Both the position numbers and the translations under genes were made by a program. From JBBSWB01 sp038046465 (GTDB taxonomy: Archaea > Nanobdellota > Nanobdellia > Woesearchaeales > GW2011-AR9), in contig JBBSWB010000018.1 of assembly GCA_038046465.1 (NCBI GenBank), positions 1-46,329 of the forward strand: DNA of 46,329 bases. The letters run 5' to 3'. Under the pieces are notes generated by a model. That model was not told the origin of the DNA. It searched no databases and saw nothing but the letters and a program-made list of their open reading frames with translations. Shown one piece after another: positions 23,883-31,908 of this stretch (the first letter of the stretch is position 1; each line of letters opens with the position of its first letter).

Positions 23883-26069
23883 ATGGATTTGGTTTTCAAA
23901 ACGTATTCCCTGTTCTTTTTGGTTTTATTTTTGATAATCAGTATTGCCACCATGTCCTCTGCTTCTTTAGAAATTAATGAGATTATGTATGCTCCCTCCA
24001 CCGAATTAGGAGGTTTAACCAACGAATGGGTGGAAATGTACAATAATCAAGATCAAGCAGTTAACCTCTCTGGCTGTTTATTTTATGGAAATGAATTGGG
24101 AAGAGAGATAGTCGAAGGGCATAGTTTTATTGTTGTAGCCAGGGATGTCCTTAAATTTAAAGAGATTTATCGTGAAAATTATTTGATCTTTGAAAATAGT
24201 TTTAACCGTGGTTTAAGCAATAGCGGAGAAGAATTAGTTCTTAACTGCACCAGTTCTGGGGGTTCTGAAACTAAGTTTACTTATAATCCGGCTCTGGGAG
24301 CGGAAAGTAATGGTTTAACTCTTTGTTTATTTAATTCTGTTTGGCAGGAATGTCTACCTACACCCGGGCAAGAAAACGTTCTTAATCTTAATCGGCCGGA
24401 GCAACTTCCTGAACTGATTGTAATCAATAAACAAGCGATTTTATCCATCTATTTAGATGAGCAGATCTACCTTAATACCATTTATAACAATCTGTTTAAG
24501 ATTAAGATTGAGAATAAAGAAAATTGCTCTGAAAAAGACAACATAACTGTTTTTTATAATATCACTAAATTAGGTTCTTTAGAAAATACTTTAGTTAAAT
24601 CTGGGAATTTTATTAAAGAAGTTGGCTGCAGCAGTTATGCTTCCACTGGTGAATTTATTCCAACGGAAGCAGGAAAATATATCCTGTGCGGGAAGGTAAT
24701 TGATTCGTCTTTTATAGAATCAGAGCCAAGTGATAACCCCCTCTGTCAGGAATTTGAAGTCCTGGATATTTCCACTATTCCTTGCAATATAAACTTACAG
24801 ATTATCCAAGAGGGAAATTTAATTTTAAATAATGGGCAATCTCTTTCGTTTAATTTGGTATTAAACAATGAGTCGTTTCCATTTATGATTGAGTATTGGA
24901 TTGAAGATCTATTTGGAAATCTGGTCAAAAGCAAGATTAATACGACTAATACGAATCAGAAATCCTGGAAAACTAACATCGATGAAAAAGACAAAGTTTT
25001 GTTCATTAAAGCACAAGTTTACCCTTGGTGTAATGATGAAAATAAAACGGACAATTTTGCTGAAAAAATGTTTATTGTAATTAAAAATGAACTTTTAATT
25101 TCTACTACTTCCGAAAATAATACTGAAAATAGCAGTAAATCCAGCATAGTCATTCAAAAAATTACTCCTTCAGCAGCTCATTATGGGGATTTACTGCAGG
25201 TTGACTTAGAAATTTATAAAGGAGCTACGGCTAAATATGCTGTTTCGAGTTGGGTAGAAAAAGAAGGTAAAACTCTCAGCGAAAAAACTAAAATTAATCT
25301 TAAAAATGATAATTTACAGTATAATCTAAATTTACCCGTACAACTAAATCCTAATTGTGATCATAAATTTAAAGACGGTTCGGCAACACTTATTGTTGAA
25401 GGGTTAGGAGAACGGACCGAAGTAGCAATTAGTTTAACTGGGATAAATTCTGATTTGTGCGAAGAAGTGGTCGGGGATGGTGAGGAGCAAAAACCTACTC
25501 TTTCCTATAAAATAATTAATTTACCCGCATCAGTTACTGCTGGAGATACGTTATCATTACAAATAGAATTACAGAATGATGCCGAGGACCATCAATTTAA
25601 AGCTTGGGGCTACTTATATCGGGGAAGCAAATGTTATTCTTGTTCTTCTGGAGAAAAAGAAAAAGAGGACAATTTGATTTCATTCGATTTAGATCAAAGT
25701 GATTCAAAAATTATTGAGTTGCCCATTAAAATTGATGAGGAAATTGCTGCTGGTGAGTATTCTTTAATGTTTAAATTAAATAAAGACAACCAAAAAACTG
25801 ATAAAAGCCTAACTAAAAAGATTTATGTTAATGGCAATAAAGAAACTCTTGCGGTTACTAAAACAGATTTATCTAAAGAAACTTCGACCGAACCTCTGCC
25901 AACTCGTCTTTCATCAGAACAGGATCTTAAAAAAGAAGCCTTGCTTTCCGAACTAGAGGGGATCGTGGTTTACGAGGATACTTCTGAAAAAGCTAAGGAG
26001 TTGATCCCTTTTGTGCTGATACTGGTTTTTGGACTGGTTTCTTTAGTGTTGGTATGGAAGAAAGGATAG
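23883..26069 (+). CDS. Secreted membrane-anchored protein with lamin-tail (LTD) domain
   Basis: An N-terminal signal sequence (about residues 1-27) is followed by a lamin-tail domain at about 28-155, recognisable from INEIMYAP, NEWVEMYNN, VNLSGC and LSNSGEELVL. The middle 500 residues are beta-rich, asparagine-rich repeats with paired cysteines that look like Ig-like modules. The protein ends in a single hydrophobic helix (about 707-724) and the short basic tail KKG, which would anchor it with most of the chain outside. It is probably an envelope or surface structural protein. Confidence 0.78.
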   Translation: MDLVFKTYSLFFLVLFLIISIATMSSASLEINEIMYAPSTELGGLTNEWVEMYNNQDQAVNLSGCLFYGNELGREIVEGHSFIVVARDVLKFKEIYRENYLIFENSFNRGLSNSGEELVLNCTSSGGSETKFTYNPALGAESNGLTLCLFNSVWQECLPTPGQENVLNLNRPEQLPELIVINKQAILSIYLDEQIYLNTIYNNLFKIKIENKENCSEKDNITVFYNITKLGSLENTLVKSGNFIKEVGCSSYASTGEFIPTEAGKYILCGKVIDSSFIESEPSDNPLCQEFEVLDISTIPCNINLQIIQEGNLILNNGQSLSFNLVLNNESFPFMIEYWIEDLFGNLVKSKINTTNTNQKSWKTNIDEKDKVLFIKAQVYPWCNDENKTDNFAEKMFIVIKNELLISTTSENNTENSSKSSIVIQKITPSAAHYGDLLQVDLEIYKGATAKYAVSSWVEKEGKTLSEKTKINLKNDNLQYNLNLPVQLNPNCDHKFKDGSATLIVEGLGERTEVAISLTGINSDLCEEVVGDGEEQKPTLSYKIINLPASVTAGDTLSLQIELQNDAEDHQFKAWGYLYRGSKCYSCSSGEKEKEDNLISFDLDQSDSKIIELPIKIDEEIAAGEYSLMFKLNKDNQKTDKSLTKKIYVNGNKETLAVTKTDLSKETSTEPLPTRLSSEQDLKKEALLSELEGIVVYEDTSEKAKELIPFVLILVFGLVSLVLVWKKG

Positions 26070-26119
26070 GCGGTTACAGCATAAATTCTAAGCGAACGTC
26101 TTTAAATAACTCATCTTTC

Positions 26120-26137
26120 AGATTATAAACATAATCT
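26120..26137. promoter_or_regulatory. Palindrome upstream of a TATA box, candidate operator for the gene at 26175
   Basis: AGATTAT-AAAC-ATAATCT has perfect 7-bp arms. It is directly followed by an AT-rich TATA element (26138-26151) centred about 28 bases before the ATG at 26175. The layout matches the operator-TATA arrangement seen at 28805, 29627 and 30355, with a different sequence. Confidence 0.45.
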
Positions 26138-26174
26138 AAATATTTAAATATCTTAGCAATTTTTAGGCTTAATA

Positions 26175-26723
26175 ATGGAAATGAGAAACAGCGCAAAGTT
26201 ATTTGATGATTTATGTGATAAATTAAAACCTTACGTTAAGTCTGCTATAACTGAAACTTTTCCTAGAGAAGAACTAACAAGGTATGAGGCCGATACTAAA
26301 AAACTTTGCAGCCTTCTTGCTGAAGAAGTTGCAGATGAAAAAACTAAGAGGCTTTTAATAGCAGGGTTGTATGTTGCTTCCACACTAGATCTAGGCGTTT
26401 CAACTGAATTACGAACTAAGGTGTATACTCAAGAAATTGCGGCAACATGGTCTGAAACTCTCCGTTGGGCGTATAAAGAACAGGGTAAGATCGGATTACG
26501 CGATTGTTTACTGCCGGATAAATTAGGAAGAGCTGAACGAGCATGGACGTTCACTATTAATCGGATGGGTTTTTCTCAAGAACAAGTTGAAGATTTACTT
26601 AAACAATTCGGCCAAGAAGAAATAACTGATAAGTTAGGCTTACCTTGGGGCGGTTATGTAAAGCGTGTTGGAAATAGTTATGAACTGCGTATGAGGAATA
26701 AACGAAGTTTTAAATCAGCTTAG
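26175..26723 (+). CDS. Hypothetical helical protein
   Basis: The 182-residue protein is predicted to be nearly all helical, with a basic C-terminus (YELRMRNKRSFKSA). No known domain is recognised. Its TATA box lies about 28 bases before the ATG, supporting the start. A palindrome just upstream of the box suggests that expression is controlled by a DNA-binding protein. Confidence 0.55.
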   Translation: MEMRNSAKLFDDLCDKLKPYVKSAITETFPREELTRYEADTKKLCSLLAEEVADEKTKRLLIAGLYVASTLDLGVSTELRTKVYTQEIAATWSETLRWAYKEQGKIGLRDCLLPDKLGRAERAWTFTINRMGFSQEQVEDLLKQFGQEEITDKLGLPWGGYVKRVGNSYELRMRNKRSFKSA

Positions 26724-26820
26724 CAGGCACAACACAATTTCTGAATGTTTCAAAATCACTCTCTTTTGAATGGTGCCAATAGGCAGAAAAGCTTAAAAAC
26801 CACCCCGCGTTTTTTAGATT

Positions 26821-27399
26821 ATGGAGAAAAAAATTCTGTTTAGGGCAATAATAGAAGTGTTAGGCAAACCGAAAGAGCACGTCCAATCTTCTTTAGAAAA
26901 ATATCTGCAAAATTTGAAAGAGAACGAATTATACTCAGTAGTTAACGTGCAGATGGCCAAACTTAAACAGCAAAAAGAAGGGGAGTTATGGTCCATTTTT
27001 GCGGAAGTAGAAGTTTGGGCGGAAAAAGTTGATCACTTAATTGATTTTTGCTTTGATTATATGCCTTCTTCAATTGAAGTTGTTGAACCTGCAGAATTAA
27101 AATTGGATGAAATAGAGCTTTCTGCTTTCCTAAACGATTTACAGATAAAATTACATGGCGTAGATATGCTGGCAAAACAATTAAAAACTGAAAATGACAT
27201 GTTAAAAATAAACACAGCTGCTCTACTTAAGAATTATATCACTGTATTATTAAAACAAAACAATTTAACTTCAGCGCAATTAAGCAATTTTACTGGGGTT
27301 AACAAAGACAAATTGGAAGACTTTTTAGACCAGCTGATTGATGAAGGTAAGATAGATTTAAAAGAAGAAACTTATTACCTTAAATCAACAAAAGAATAA
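26821..27399 (+). CDS. Conserved hypothetical protein upstream of ScpB
   Basis: The 192-residue acidic protein has a mixed alpha/beta N-terminal half that includes FCFDYMPSSIEVVEPAEL. A long helix follows (about 105-145), and the C-terminal 45 residues look like a winged helix (SAQLSNFTGVNKDKLEDFLD). It is 20 bases upstream of the ScpB ATG and probably cotranscribed. It occupies the place where scpA is often found, but I see no kleisin signature. A chromosome-related role is only inferred from position. Confidence 0.6.
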   Translation: MEKKILFRAIIEVLGKPKEHVQSSLEKYLQNLKENELYSVVNVQMAKLKQQKEGELWSIFAEVEVWAEKVDHLIDFCFDYMPSSIEVVEPAELKLDEIELSAFLNDLQIKLHGVDMLAKQLKTENDMLKINTAALLKNYITVLLKQNNLTSAQLSNFTGVNKDKLEDFLDQLIDEGKIDLKEETYYLKSTKE

Positions 27400-27419
27400 G
27401 TACAAAATTGGTGAAGATT

Positions 27420-28046
27420 ATGGATTTAGAAGAAAAAAAAGTGGAAGCAATTTTATTTGCGGTAGGCAGAGAAATAACTACTGAAAGAATTGCCAGCTTA
27501 TGTTCTTTGGATCTTAACAAAGTAGAAGAAATTATGGGAAAATTAGTTTCTACCTATGATCAAGCGGATAACTCTTTAAAAATTATTAAAAAAGAAGAAG
27601 GCTGGAAACTTACTGTTGAAGACGAATTTGTTCCTTTGGTAAGTAATATTGTTTCTTCTACCGAATTAGAAAGACCATTAATGGAAACTTTAGCAGTAAT
27701 TGCTTGGAAATATCCTATTGTTCAGTCCGATGTCATTAAACTGCGTAGCCCAGCTGCTTATGAGCACATGAAACAGTTGGAAGAACAAGGTTTTATAATT
27801 AAAGAAAAATTCGGCCGAACTTACAAAGTAAAATTAACCAAGAAATTTTTTGAATATTTTGATCTTCCCAGCGAAGAGGCTAAAAAGGCTTTCTTAAATC
27901 AAGTGCCTCCCGCAGTATTACAGGAAGCAGAAGAAGTCAATAAAGAAGCAGACGAAGTAGAACGATTAATCGAATTAGACGATAAAGAAAAAGCTTCCAA
28001 AGGAGAAATCAAAGGAGCATTAGAAGAAGTAAAAAAGAACCTATAG
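27420..28046 (+). CDS. scpB: SMC-associated segregation protein ScpB
   Basis: The 208-residue protein has the tandem winged-helix layout of ScpB: VEAILFAVGREITTERIASL at the start and LMETLAVIAWKYPIVQSDVI followed by GRTYKVKLTKKFFEYFDLP. ScpB forms the SMC-kleisin condensation complex. The ATG at 27420 gives the normal N-terminus, while TTG and GTG codons a few positions upstream are less likely. The C-terminal 50 residues are a charged tail. It overlaps the convergent regulator gene by six bases. Confidence 0.88.
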   Translation: MDLEEKKVEAILFAVGREITTERIASLCSLDLNKVEEIMGKLVSTYDQADNSLKIIKKEEGWKLTVEDEFVPLVSNIVSSTELERPLMETLAVIAWKYPIVQSDVIKLRSPAAYEHMKQLEEQGFIIKEKFGRTYKVKLTKKFFEYFDLPSEEAKKAFLNQVPPAVLQEAEEVNKEADEVERLIELDDKEKASKGEIKGALEEVKKNL

Positions 28047-28766
28047 GGTTTTCTTGGCGTGCTCCCACATAAATTCAAAATAACTTCTGTACGCATCTGC
28101 TGCAGCTTGATTTTCAATAATAATTCCTTGAGGTTCATCAGTCCAAATAATTAAAGCAATTTTTCCTCTATAAATGTTGGTAACAACTGGAGAGATTATA
28201 TTCTTAGGGACGTACCGAGTTTGCTTAGGATTAGAAGTGGGCGTATGGCGGTCTTCTCGGACGATTTCTCGCACGCGGATTTTCTTTTCTTTTAACTGGC
28301 GAACAAATTGTTTTTGATAAGCAGGCATTCGCTCTTCCAATTGGCTTTCATTACCAAAAACCAGATTTTCCGTGTTTTCTTCTTTTGGCCTTAAGATATC
28401 CTGAAACACACTGCGAATTCCTTTTAACCCTGTAAACATTCTTACCTGTCCTTTAACTTTGCTGGCTTTATGTCGGGCATGTAATTCTGGAATGATCTCT
28501 TTAACTTCTTCTTCCTGCATCTGTACATTTTCCAGCAACCGTTTTGGACCAGTAGCTTGGAACCATTTTACTTGCCCAATCAATACTTCACTTACCAAAC
28601 CTTTTTCGGAAAGGCATTTAAGAGCATTATAACAACTGCTGCGATCGATCTGGGCAATTTCTGCAATCTTGCTGGCTTTGTTTGACCCATGGTCATTCAG
28701 AACCAAATAAACTTTAATTTCATTTGGATTAAAACCAAGATTCTCCAACACAGATTCGATTTTCAT
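28041..28766 (-). CDS. TrmB-family regulator, probable controller of the palindrome regulon
   Basis: The N-terminal 75 residues form a TrmB winged helix (LENLGFNPNEIKVYLVLNDH, helix IDRSSCYNALKCLSEKGLV). A coiled linker and a C-terminal effector-like domain follow, ending in RSYFEFMWEHAKKTL. At 241 residues it matches short archaeal TrmB-like proteins. A perfect 10-bp-arm palindrome lies 39 bases upstream of its ATG, next to its TATA box. Two nearly identical palindromes precede the cassette genes at 29684 and 30456, so this protein is the natural candidate to bind all three. Confidence 0.83.
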   Translation of the reverse strand: MKIESVLENLGFNPNEIKVYLVLNDHGSNKASKIAEIAQIDRSSCYNALKCLSEKGLVSEVLIGQVKWFQATGPKRLLENVQMQEEEVKEIIPELHARHKASKVKGQVRMFTGLKGIRSVFQDILRPKEENTENLVFGNESQLEERMPAYQKQFVRQLKEKKIRVREIVREDRHTPTSNPKQTRYVPKNIISPVVTNIYRGKIALIIWTDEPQGIIIENQAAADAYRSYFEFMWEHAKKTL

Positions 28767-28804
28767 AATTTAAACAAATAATTTTAGGTTATTTAAATTT
28801 TGCT

Positions 28805-28830
28805 ATTGTTGTAGAATGTCCTACAACAAT
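28805..28830. promoter_or_regulatory. Operator palindrome 1 (regulator promoter)
   Basis: ATTGTTGTAG-AATGTC-CTACAACAAT has perfect 10-bp arms. On the minus strand it is directly followed by the TATA-like AAATTTAAATAA (about 28786-28799). The 33 bases 28797-28829 are identical to 29619-29651. It also faces the divergent maf gene at 28917. Confidence 0.8.
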
Positions 28831-28916
28831 AAAAAACAATATTAAATCAAAGAACTACCGTCCTGACAGTATTAAAGAGCTAAACAATTAAATAGATAGA
28901 AACATTCAAGAATAAA

Positions 28917-29522
28917 ATGAAAAAGAAAATCATCTTAGCTTCTACTAGTTCTAGAAGACATAGTTTGTTGCAACAGATTGGATTGGAATTTGAAGTTGTT
29001 GCCAGTAATTACGAAGAAGATATGACTTTAGACTTACCTCCGGCCGAATTGGCTAAAACTTTAGCTAGAGGTAAGGCGTTAGAAGTTGCTGAAAGGAAAA
29101 AATCAGGTTTGATTATTGGTGTAGACACTTTCATTTCTCTTGACGGGAAAAAAATCGGTAAACCAAAAGATAAGAAAGATGCGAAAAAAATCTTAAGAAT
29201 GATTTCTAATCGTACTTTGAAGATTTATTCTGGAATAGCATTAATTGACGCTCAGAATAAAGAAGAACTTCTGGATCATGTAATCACTGAAGTAAAAATG
29301 AGAAAAATTACCAATCAAGAAATTGACAGTTATATTGCTACGGGAGAACCTTTAGATAAAGCAGGGGCATTTGCTATTCAAGGGTTGGGTGCGGTTTTTG
29401 TTTCCCGAATAAATGGTTGTTATTTTAACGTTATGGGTTTGCCTCTGTATCGGCTAGCTAAAGATCTTCAGAAAATGGGGATAGATATTTTTTCTTACGA
29501 GAGATGGAAGAATAATTTTTAA
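28917..29522 (+). CDS. maf: Maf-family nucleoside triphosphate pyrophosphatase
   Basis: The 201-residue protein begins IILASTSSRRHSLLQQIGLEF, the Maf signature, and has GVDTFISLDGKKIGKP and DKAGAFAIQGLGAVFV with the active-site residues. Maf proteins hydrolyse dTTP, UTP or modified pyrimidine nucleotides and thereby act as house-cleaning enzymes. Length is normal. It is divergent from the TrmB-type regulator, so operator 1 may influence it. Confidence 0.9.
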   Translation: MKKKIILASTSSRRHSLLQQIGLEFEVVASNYEEDMTLDLPPAELAKTLARGKALEVAERKKSGLIIGVDTFISLDGKKIGKPKDKKDAKKILRMISNRTLKIYSGIALIDAQNKEELLDHVITEVKMRKITNQEIDSYIATGEPLDKAGAFAIQGLGAVFVSRINGCYFNVMGLPLYRLAKDLQKMGIDIFSYERWKNNF

Positions 29523-29626
29523 CTTAAACCCGTCAAAAAACATTATCCTTATCAAAGGAAGTCATTTTAGGAATCACTAAAGAAAAAATTAAATTAGTGA
29601 ATTCTGTTAGCTATTAAGATTTTGCT

Positions 29627-29651
29627 ATTGTTGTAGAATGTCCTACAACAA
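29627..29651. promoter_or_regulatory. Operator palindrome 2 (ART-like gene promoter)
   Basis: The arms TTGTTGTAG (29628-29636) and CTACAACAA (29643-29651) flank the same AATGTC centre as operator 1. A TATA-like TTATTATACTTAT begins at about 29655, and the ATG is at 29684, so the operator sits at the BRE position and the transcript is nearly leaderless. Confidence 0.8.
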
Positions 29652-29683
29652 ATGTTATTATACTTATCGCGACTTTCTCTAGA

Positions 29684-30184
29684 ATGATTCAACTCATTGA
29701 AGCTAAACGGGCAGACTTGCCTGTAATCATTCAAGCTTTAATTAAACCGATTTCTGAACCATTATTTCGAGGCTTAAGCGAAAAAGCTCAACAAGAATAT
29801 TTACGGGAACAGCAGCTGCTGCCTAAGGAAGGAAGCTTAAGCGTCGGAAGAGGAGTTTTCTTTACCAGTGATCTTCACTATGCTTTAAGTTTTGCCCGAG
29901 AAAGGCTCTTAGTCAGTTCTAAAAAACTTCTGGATGCGCAAAGTAGATGCATCGACACCAGAATCTCCGGCTATGAGCAGGAAATCAAATCCCGACTTGA
30001 TCAACAGAAAGGGGCAGGAAATTACAGCGGGTTTGAATTATGGGCGGAAATCCAGAAACAAGACACCATCACTTTTGAAGGCGGACCGGCGGAACACTTT
30101 GTATACGCTCGGAGAATGCCGGTGAACAAAGAAGAGCTGATTGCAGAAATTGTGATTATTGATGAACTAAAAAAATTTGCTTAA
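29684..30184 (+). CDS. Putative ADP-ribosyltransferase-fold protein
   Basis: The 166-residue protein has features reminiscent of the ADP-ribosyltransferase fold: PLFRGLSEKAQ near the N-terminus (Arg in an R-G strand), GVFFTSDLHYALSFA (the 'fTsd..A..fa' strand-helix), and a late acidic strand LIAEIVIIDE where the catalytic Glu would lie. The similarity is at motif level only and could be misleading. It is the first gene after operator 2 and is followed after two bases by a 40-codon frame. If real, it would modify proteins, nucleic acids or small molecules with NAD. Confidence 0.45.
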   Translation: MIQLIEAKRADLPVIIQALIKPISEPLFRGLSEKAQQEYLREQQLLPKEGSLSVGRGVFFTSDLHYALSFARERLLVSSKKLLDAQSRCIDTRISGYEQEIKSRLDQQKGAGNYSGFELWAEIQKQDTITFEGGPAEHFVYARRMPVNKEELIAEIVIIDELKKFA

Positions 30185-30186
30185 AA

Positions 30187-30309
30187 ATGGATGAAACACA
30201 AAAAATAACGGAACTGCAAGAAAAGATCCTGCAGAAACATCCCGACTGGTCACAGGATAAAGCCAGATGGATTGCTCTGCAGGCGCTGGGAATCCTAGCT
30301 AAACGATAA
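30187..30309 (+). CDS. Small helical protein (40 aa)
   Basis: This 40-residue reading frame starts two bases after the stop of the ART-like gene. Its protein (MDETQKITELQEKILQKHPD and on) is charged and helical, with a tryptophan pair (DWSQDKARW). Tight coupling to the upstream gene suggests that it is translated and perhaps acts with that protein as partner or antidote. No homologue is known to me. Confidence 0.5.
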   Translation: MDETQKITELQEKILQKHPDWSQDKARWIALQALGILAKR

Positions 30310-30354
30310 GGCTTGGAAAGGAATTATCGGGGCAAGGTATTTTCCAGCATAAAA

Positions 30355-30378
30355 TCGTTGTAGAAATCTCTACAACAA
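30355..30378. promoter_or_regulatory. Operator palindrome 3 (promoter of the 30456 operon)
   Basis: TCGTTGTAG (30355-30363) and CTACAACAA (30370-30378) with a six-base centre differ from operators 1 and 2 by one arm base and by the spacer. A TATA element (ATATTAATATAATT, about 30379-30392) follows directly. The transcript would start near 30411-30415, leaving room for the GGAGG site at 30443-30447. Confidence 0.75.
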
Positions 30379-30455
30379 ATATTAATATAATTTAGCATTA
30401 ATCAGTAGTAAAACGCCTAAAATAAACGCCAAAGGCGAAATTGGAGGAAACCAAA

Positions 30456-30758
30456 ATGGAAGACAAAGACGGATTGGAAAGCAAACTAAACAAAGTAAGA
30501 CCAGTACAGCTACCGGAATGCGAAGCTAAATACAAATTTATTTTACTCCAAGTAAGTGCAGGAGCAAAACAAAAACTAGTAATTGTCGGCAATCCGAGCT
30601 TTGGATATCACTCGGAAATTGTAGATGCCTACTGTCGGCAACTACCGCTGGAATTAGAAGTAAAAGTGCTAGGCGGTGGATTGGTAAGAGTACGCGAAAA
30701 CCGAATCTTGGCTTATGACTACAGTGCAACCTACGGACCTGCACCAAGATTTAGTTAA
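30456..30758 (+). CDS. Janus/Ocnus (PHPT1-like) phosphohistidine phosphatase homologue, frame broken near the end
   Basis: The ATG at 30456 follows a strong GGAGG site. The 100-residue product matches eukaryotic PHPT1: YKFILLQV with K27 (equivalent to K21), GYHSEIVD with H52 at the position of catalytic H53, VLGGGLVRV, and YDYSATYGPA. Family members continue about 25 residues past YGPA, but here the frame ends four codons later. The missing C-terminal part is present in the +1 frame up to 30819. It leads the operon after operator 3. The function would be removing phosphate from histidine (or lysine); the archaeal substrate is unknown. Confidence 0.68.
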   Translation: MEDKDGLESKLNKVRPVQLPECEAKYKFILLQVSAGAKQKLVIVGNPSFGYHSEIVDAYCRQLPLELEVKVLGGGLVRVRENRILAYDYSATYGPAPRFS

Positions 30759-30819
30759 AAAGCTTTTGGAAGAAAACATCCCTGACAAAGAATTGGAAGT
30801 AAATATAGGGGAATACTAG
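30715..30819 (+). pseudogene. Out-of-frame C-terminal part of the PHPT1-like gene
   Basis: The +1 frame here reads HQDLVKKLLEENIPDKELEV and then NIGEY before its stop at 30819. It aligns in character with the PHPT1 C-terminus (HAISTEKIKAKYPDYEVTW), directly after the conserved YGPA of the upstream frame. A one-base insertion or two-base deletion near 30735-30745, a sequencing error, or a +1 translational shift would explain it. Confidence 0.55.
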
Positions 30820-30851
30820 ATAAGAAATAACAAAACCAACGGAGGGAAAAA

Positions 30852-31247
30852 ATGGAACTGAAAAAAGTTTATGAATCATTCCTCGACGGCAGGCACCAAG
30901 TCGATTACCGAGGGGAATTAGTAGGCACAGTCACCTCAGTCGAAAAAGTAGAGAAAAAAGAATCAATTCTCAAAATAAAGGTTGAAAGCCTTGAAGAAAT
31001 TGTCAGACTGCCAAAAAGAGTGCACCCAGAAATCCTAGTAGGGTCAAAAATCAGGTACATAAAATCTGTAACTGAATGCGACGATCACAGGGTAGTCGGG
31101 TATGAAACACACGCAGGCGAAGCCTCACCAGTCATGGAATACTTCAAGAGCGAGTCTACAAAACACTTTTTGGAAATAATTGAAGGAAAATTCGAAGGCA
31201 TAGAATACCGAGCAGAGGAACATCAGAAAAAGCAACACGAAAGATAA
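30852..31247 (+). CDS. Hypothetical protein in the palindrome-controlled operon
   Basis: The 131-residue protein has a beta-rich first two thirds (strands GELVGTVTSVEKV, SILKIKVESLEEIVRLP, SKIRYIKSV) that may form a small barrel. A helical, charged C-terminus follows. No motif is recognised. It starts after a GGAGGG site and lies 32 bases after the frameshifted phosphatase remnant. Confidence 0.55.
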   Translation: MELKKVYESFLDGRHQVDYRGELVGTVTSVEKVEKKESILKIKVESLEEIVRLPKRVHPEILVGSKIRYIKSVTECDDHRVVGYETHAGEASPVMEYFKSESTKHFLEIIEGKFEGIEYRAEEHQKKQHER

Positions 31248-31268
31248 AACCAATAGGGGGGAAATAAA

Positions 31269-31895
31269 ATGAAAGCGAAAAAAACTATTGCTGGTGCAGC
31301 CTTGGGAGCAGCGTTGCTGAACCCACAACCCGCTGCAGCAGAGGGGGCAGTGGAACTGTCAGCAGGACAAAAAACTGCAACTTTAGATACCAAATTTGGC
31401 GGAGAGATTGCCCCTAAACTGGGCTTCTTTGCCAGACACCAAATAACTACTGGCTACGAACCGCAGGCAGCCAGCTACTTCGGATTTGCAGACTTAACTT
31501 ACCAGCTGCCTTTAGAAGGGCTGGGGGTAGTCGGAGAACTACAGCTGCAGGGAGCAAAATTAGTACCCAGAGCAGGACTGCAATACTTCCTTGGGGCAGG
31601 AGATCTAAGCGGATTCGCTGCAGCAACTGCAGGAATATCTGGCGGGGTGAATGGACAAATCGTAACCGTGCTAACCTACCAACCTAAGCTGACTGAAGAG
31701 ATAAGCCTGGTAGCTAAACTGGAAGCACTAAACATCTTTGCCGATGAGCACCAACTGAGTTCACAAAAGTTCAGAGTCGGGCCAACTATAAATGGCTTCA
31801 GCTTCGGCTCAGCAGTGGACTTCACCGAAATTGGACAAGGTCAGCAACTTCAGCTCGGCTGCAACCTCGGAGGATACTTCAGCAAAACCTTTTAG
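31269..31895 (+). CDS. Secreted beta-barrel-like protein
   Basis: The 208-residue protein has a Sec-type signal peptide, MKAKKTIAGAALGAALLNPQ with cleavage likely after PAAA at residue 24. The mature part is a series of short alternating polar/hydrophobic strands rich in Gly, aromatic residues and Gln, and it ends in GGYFSKTF. This is the pattern of bacterial outer-membrane barrels, which end in a C-terminal Phe, and is odd for an archaeon. A GGGGGG ribosome binding site precedes the ATG. Codons are more GC-rich than in the surrounding genes. A solenoid or soluble barrel is an alternative. Confidence 0.55.
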   Translation: MKAKKTIAGAALGAALLNPQPAAAEGAVELSAGQKTATLDTKFGGEIAPKLGFFARHQITTGYEPQAASYFGFADLTYQLPLEGLGVVGELQLQGAKLVPRAGLQYFLGAGDLSGFAAATAGISGGVNGQIVTVLTYQPKLTEEISLVAKLEALNIFADEHQLSSQKFRVGPTINGFSFGSAVDFTEIGQGQQLQLGCNLGGYFSKTF

Positions 31896-31908
31896 CTGAA
31901 GAACAGAA

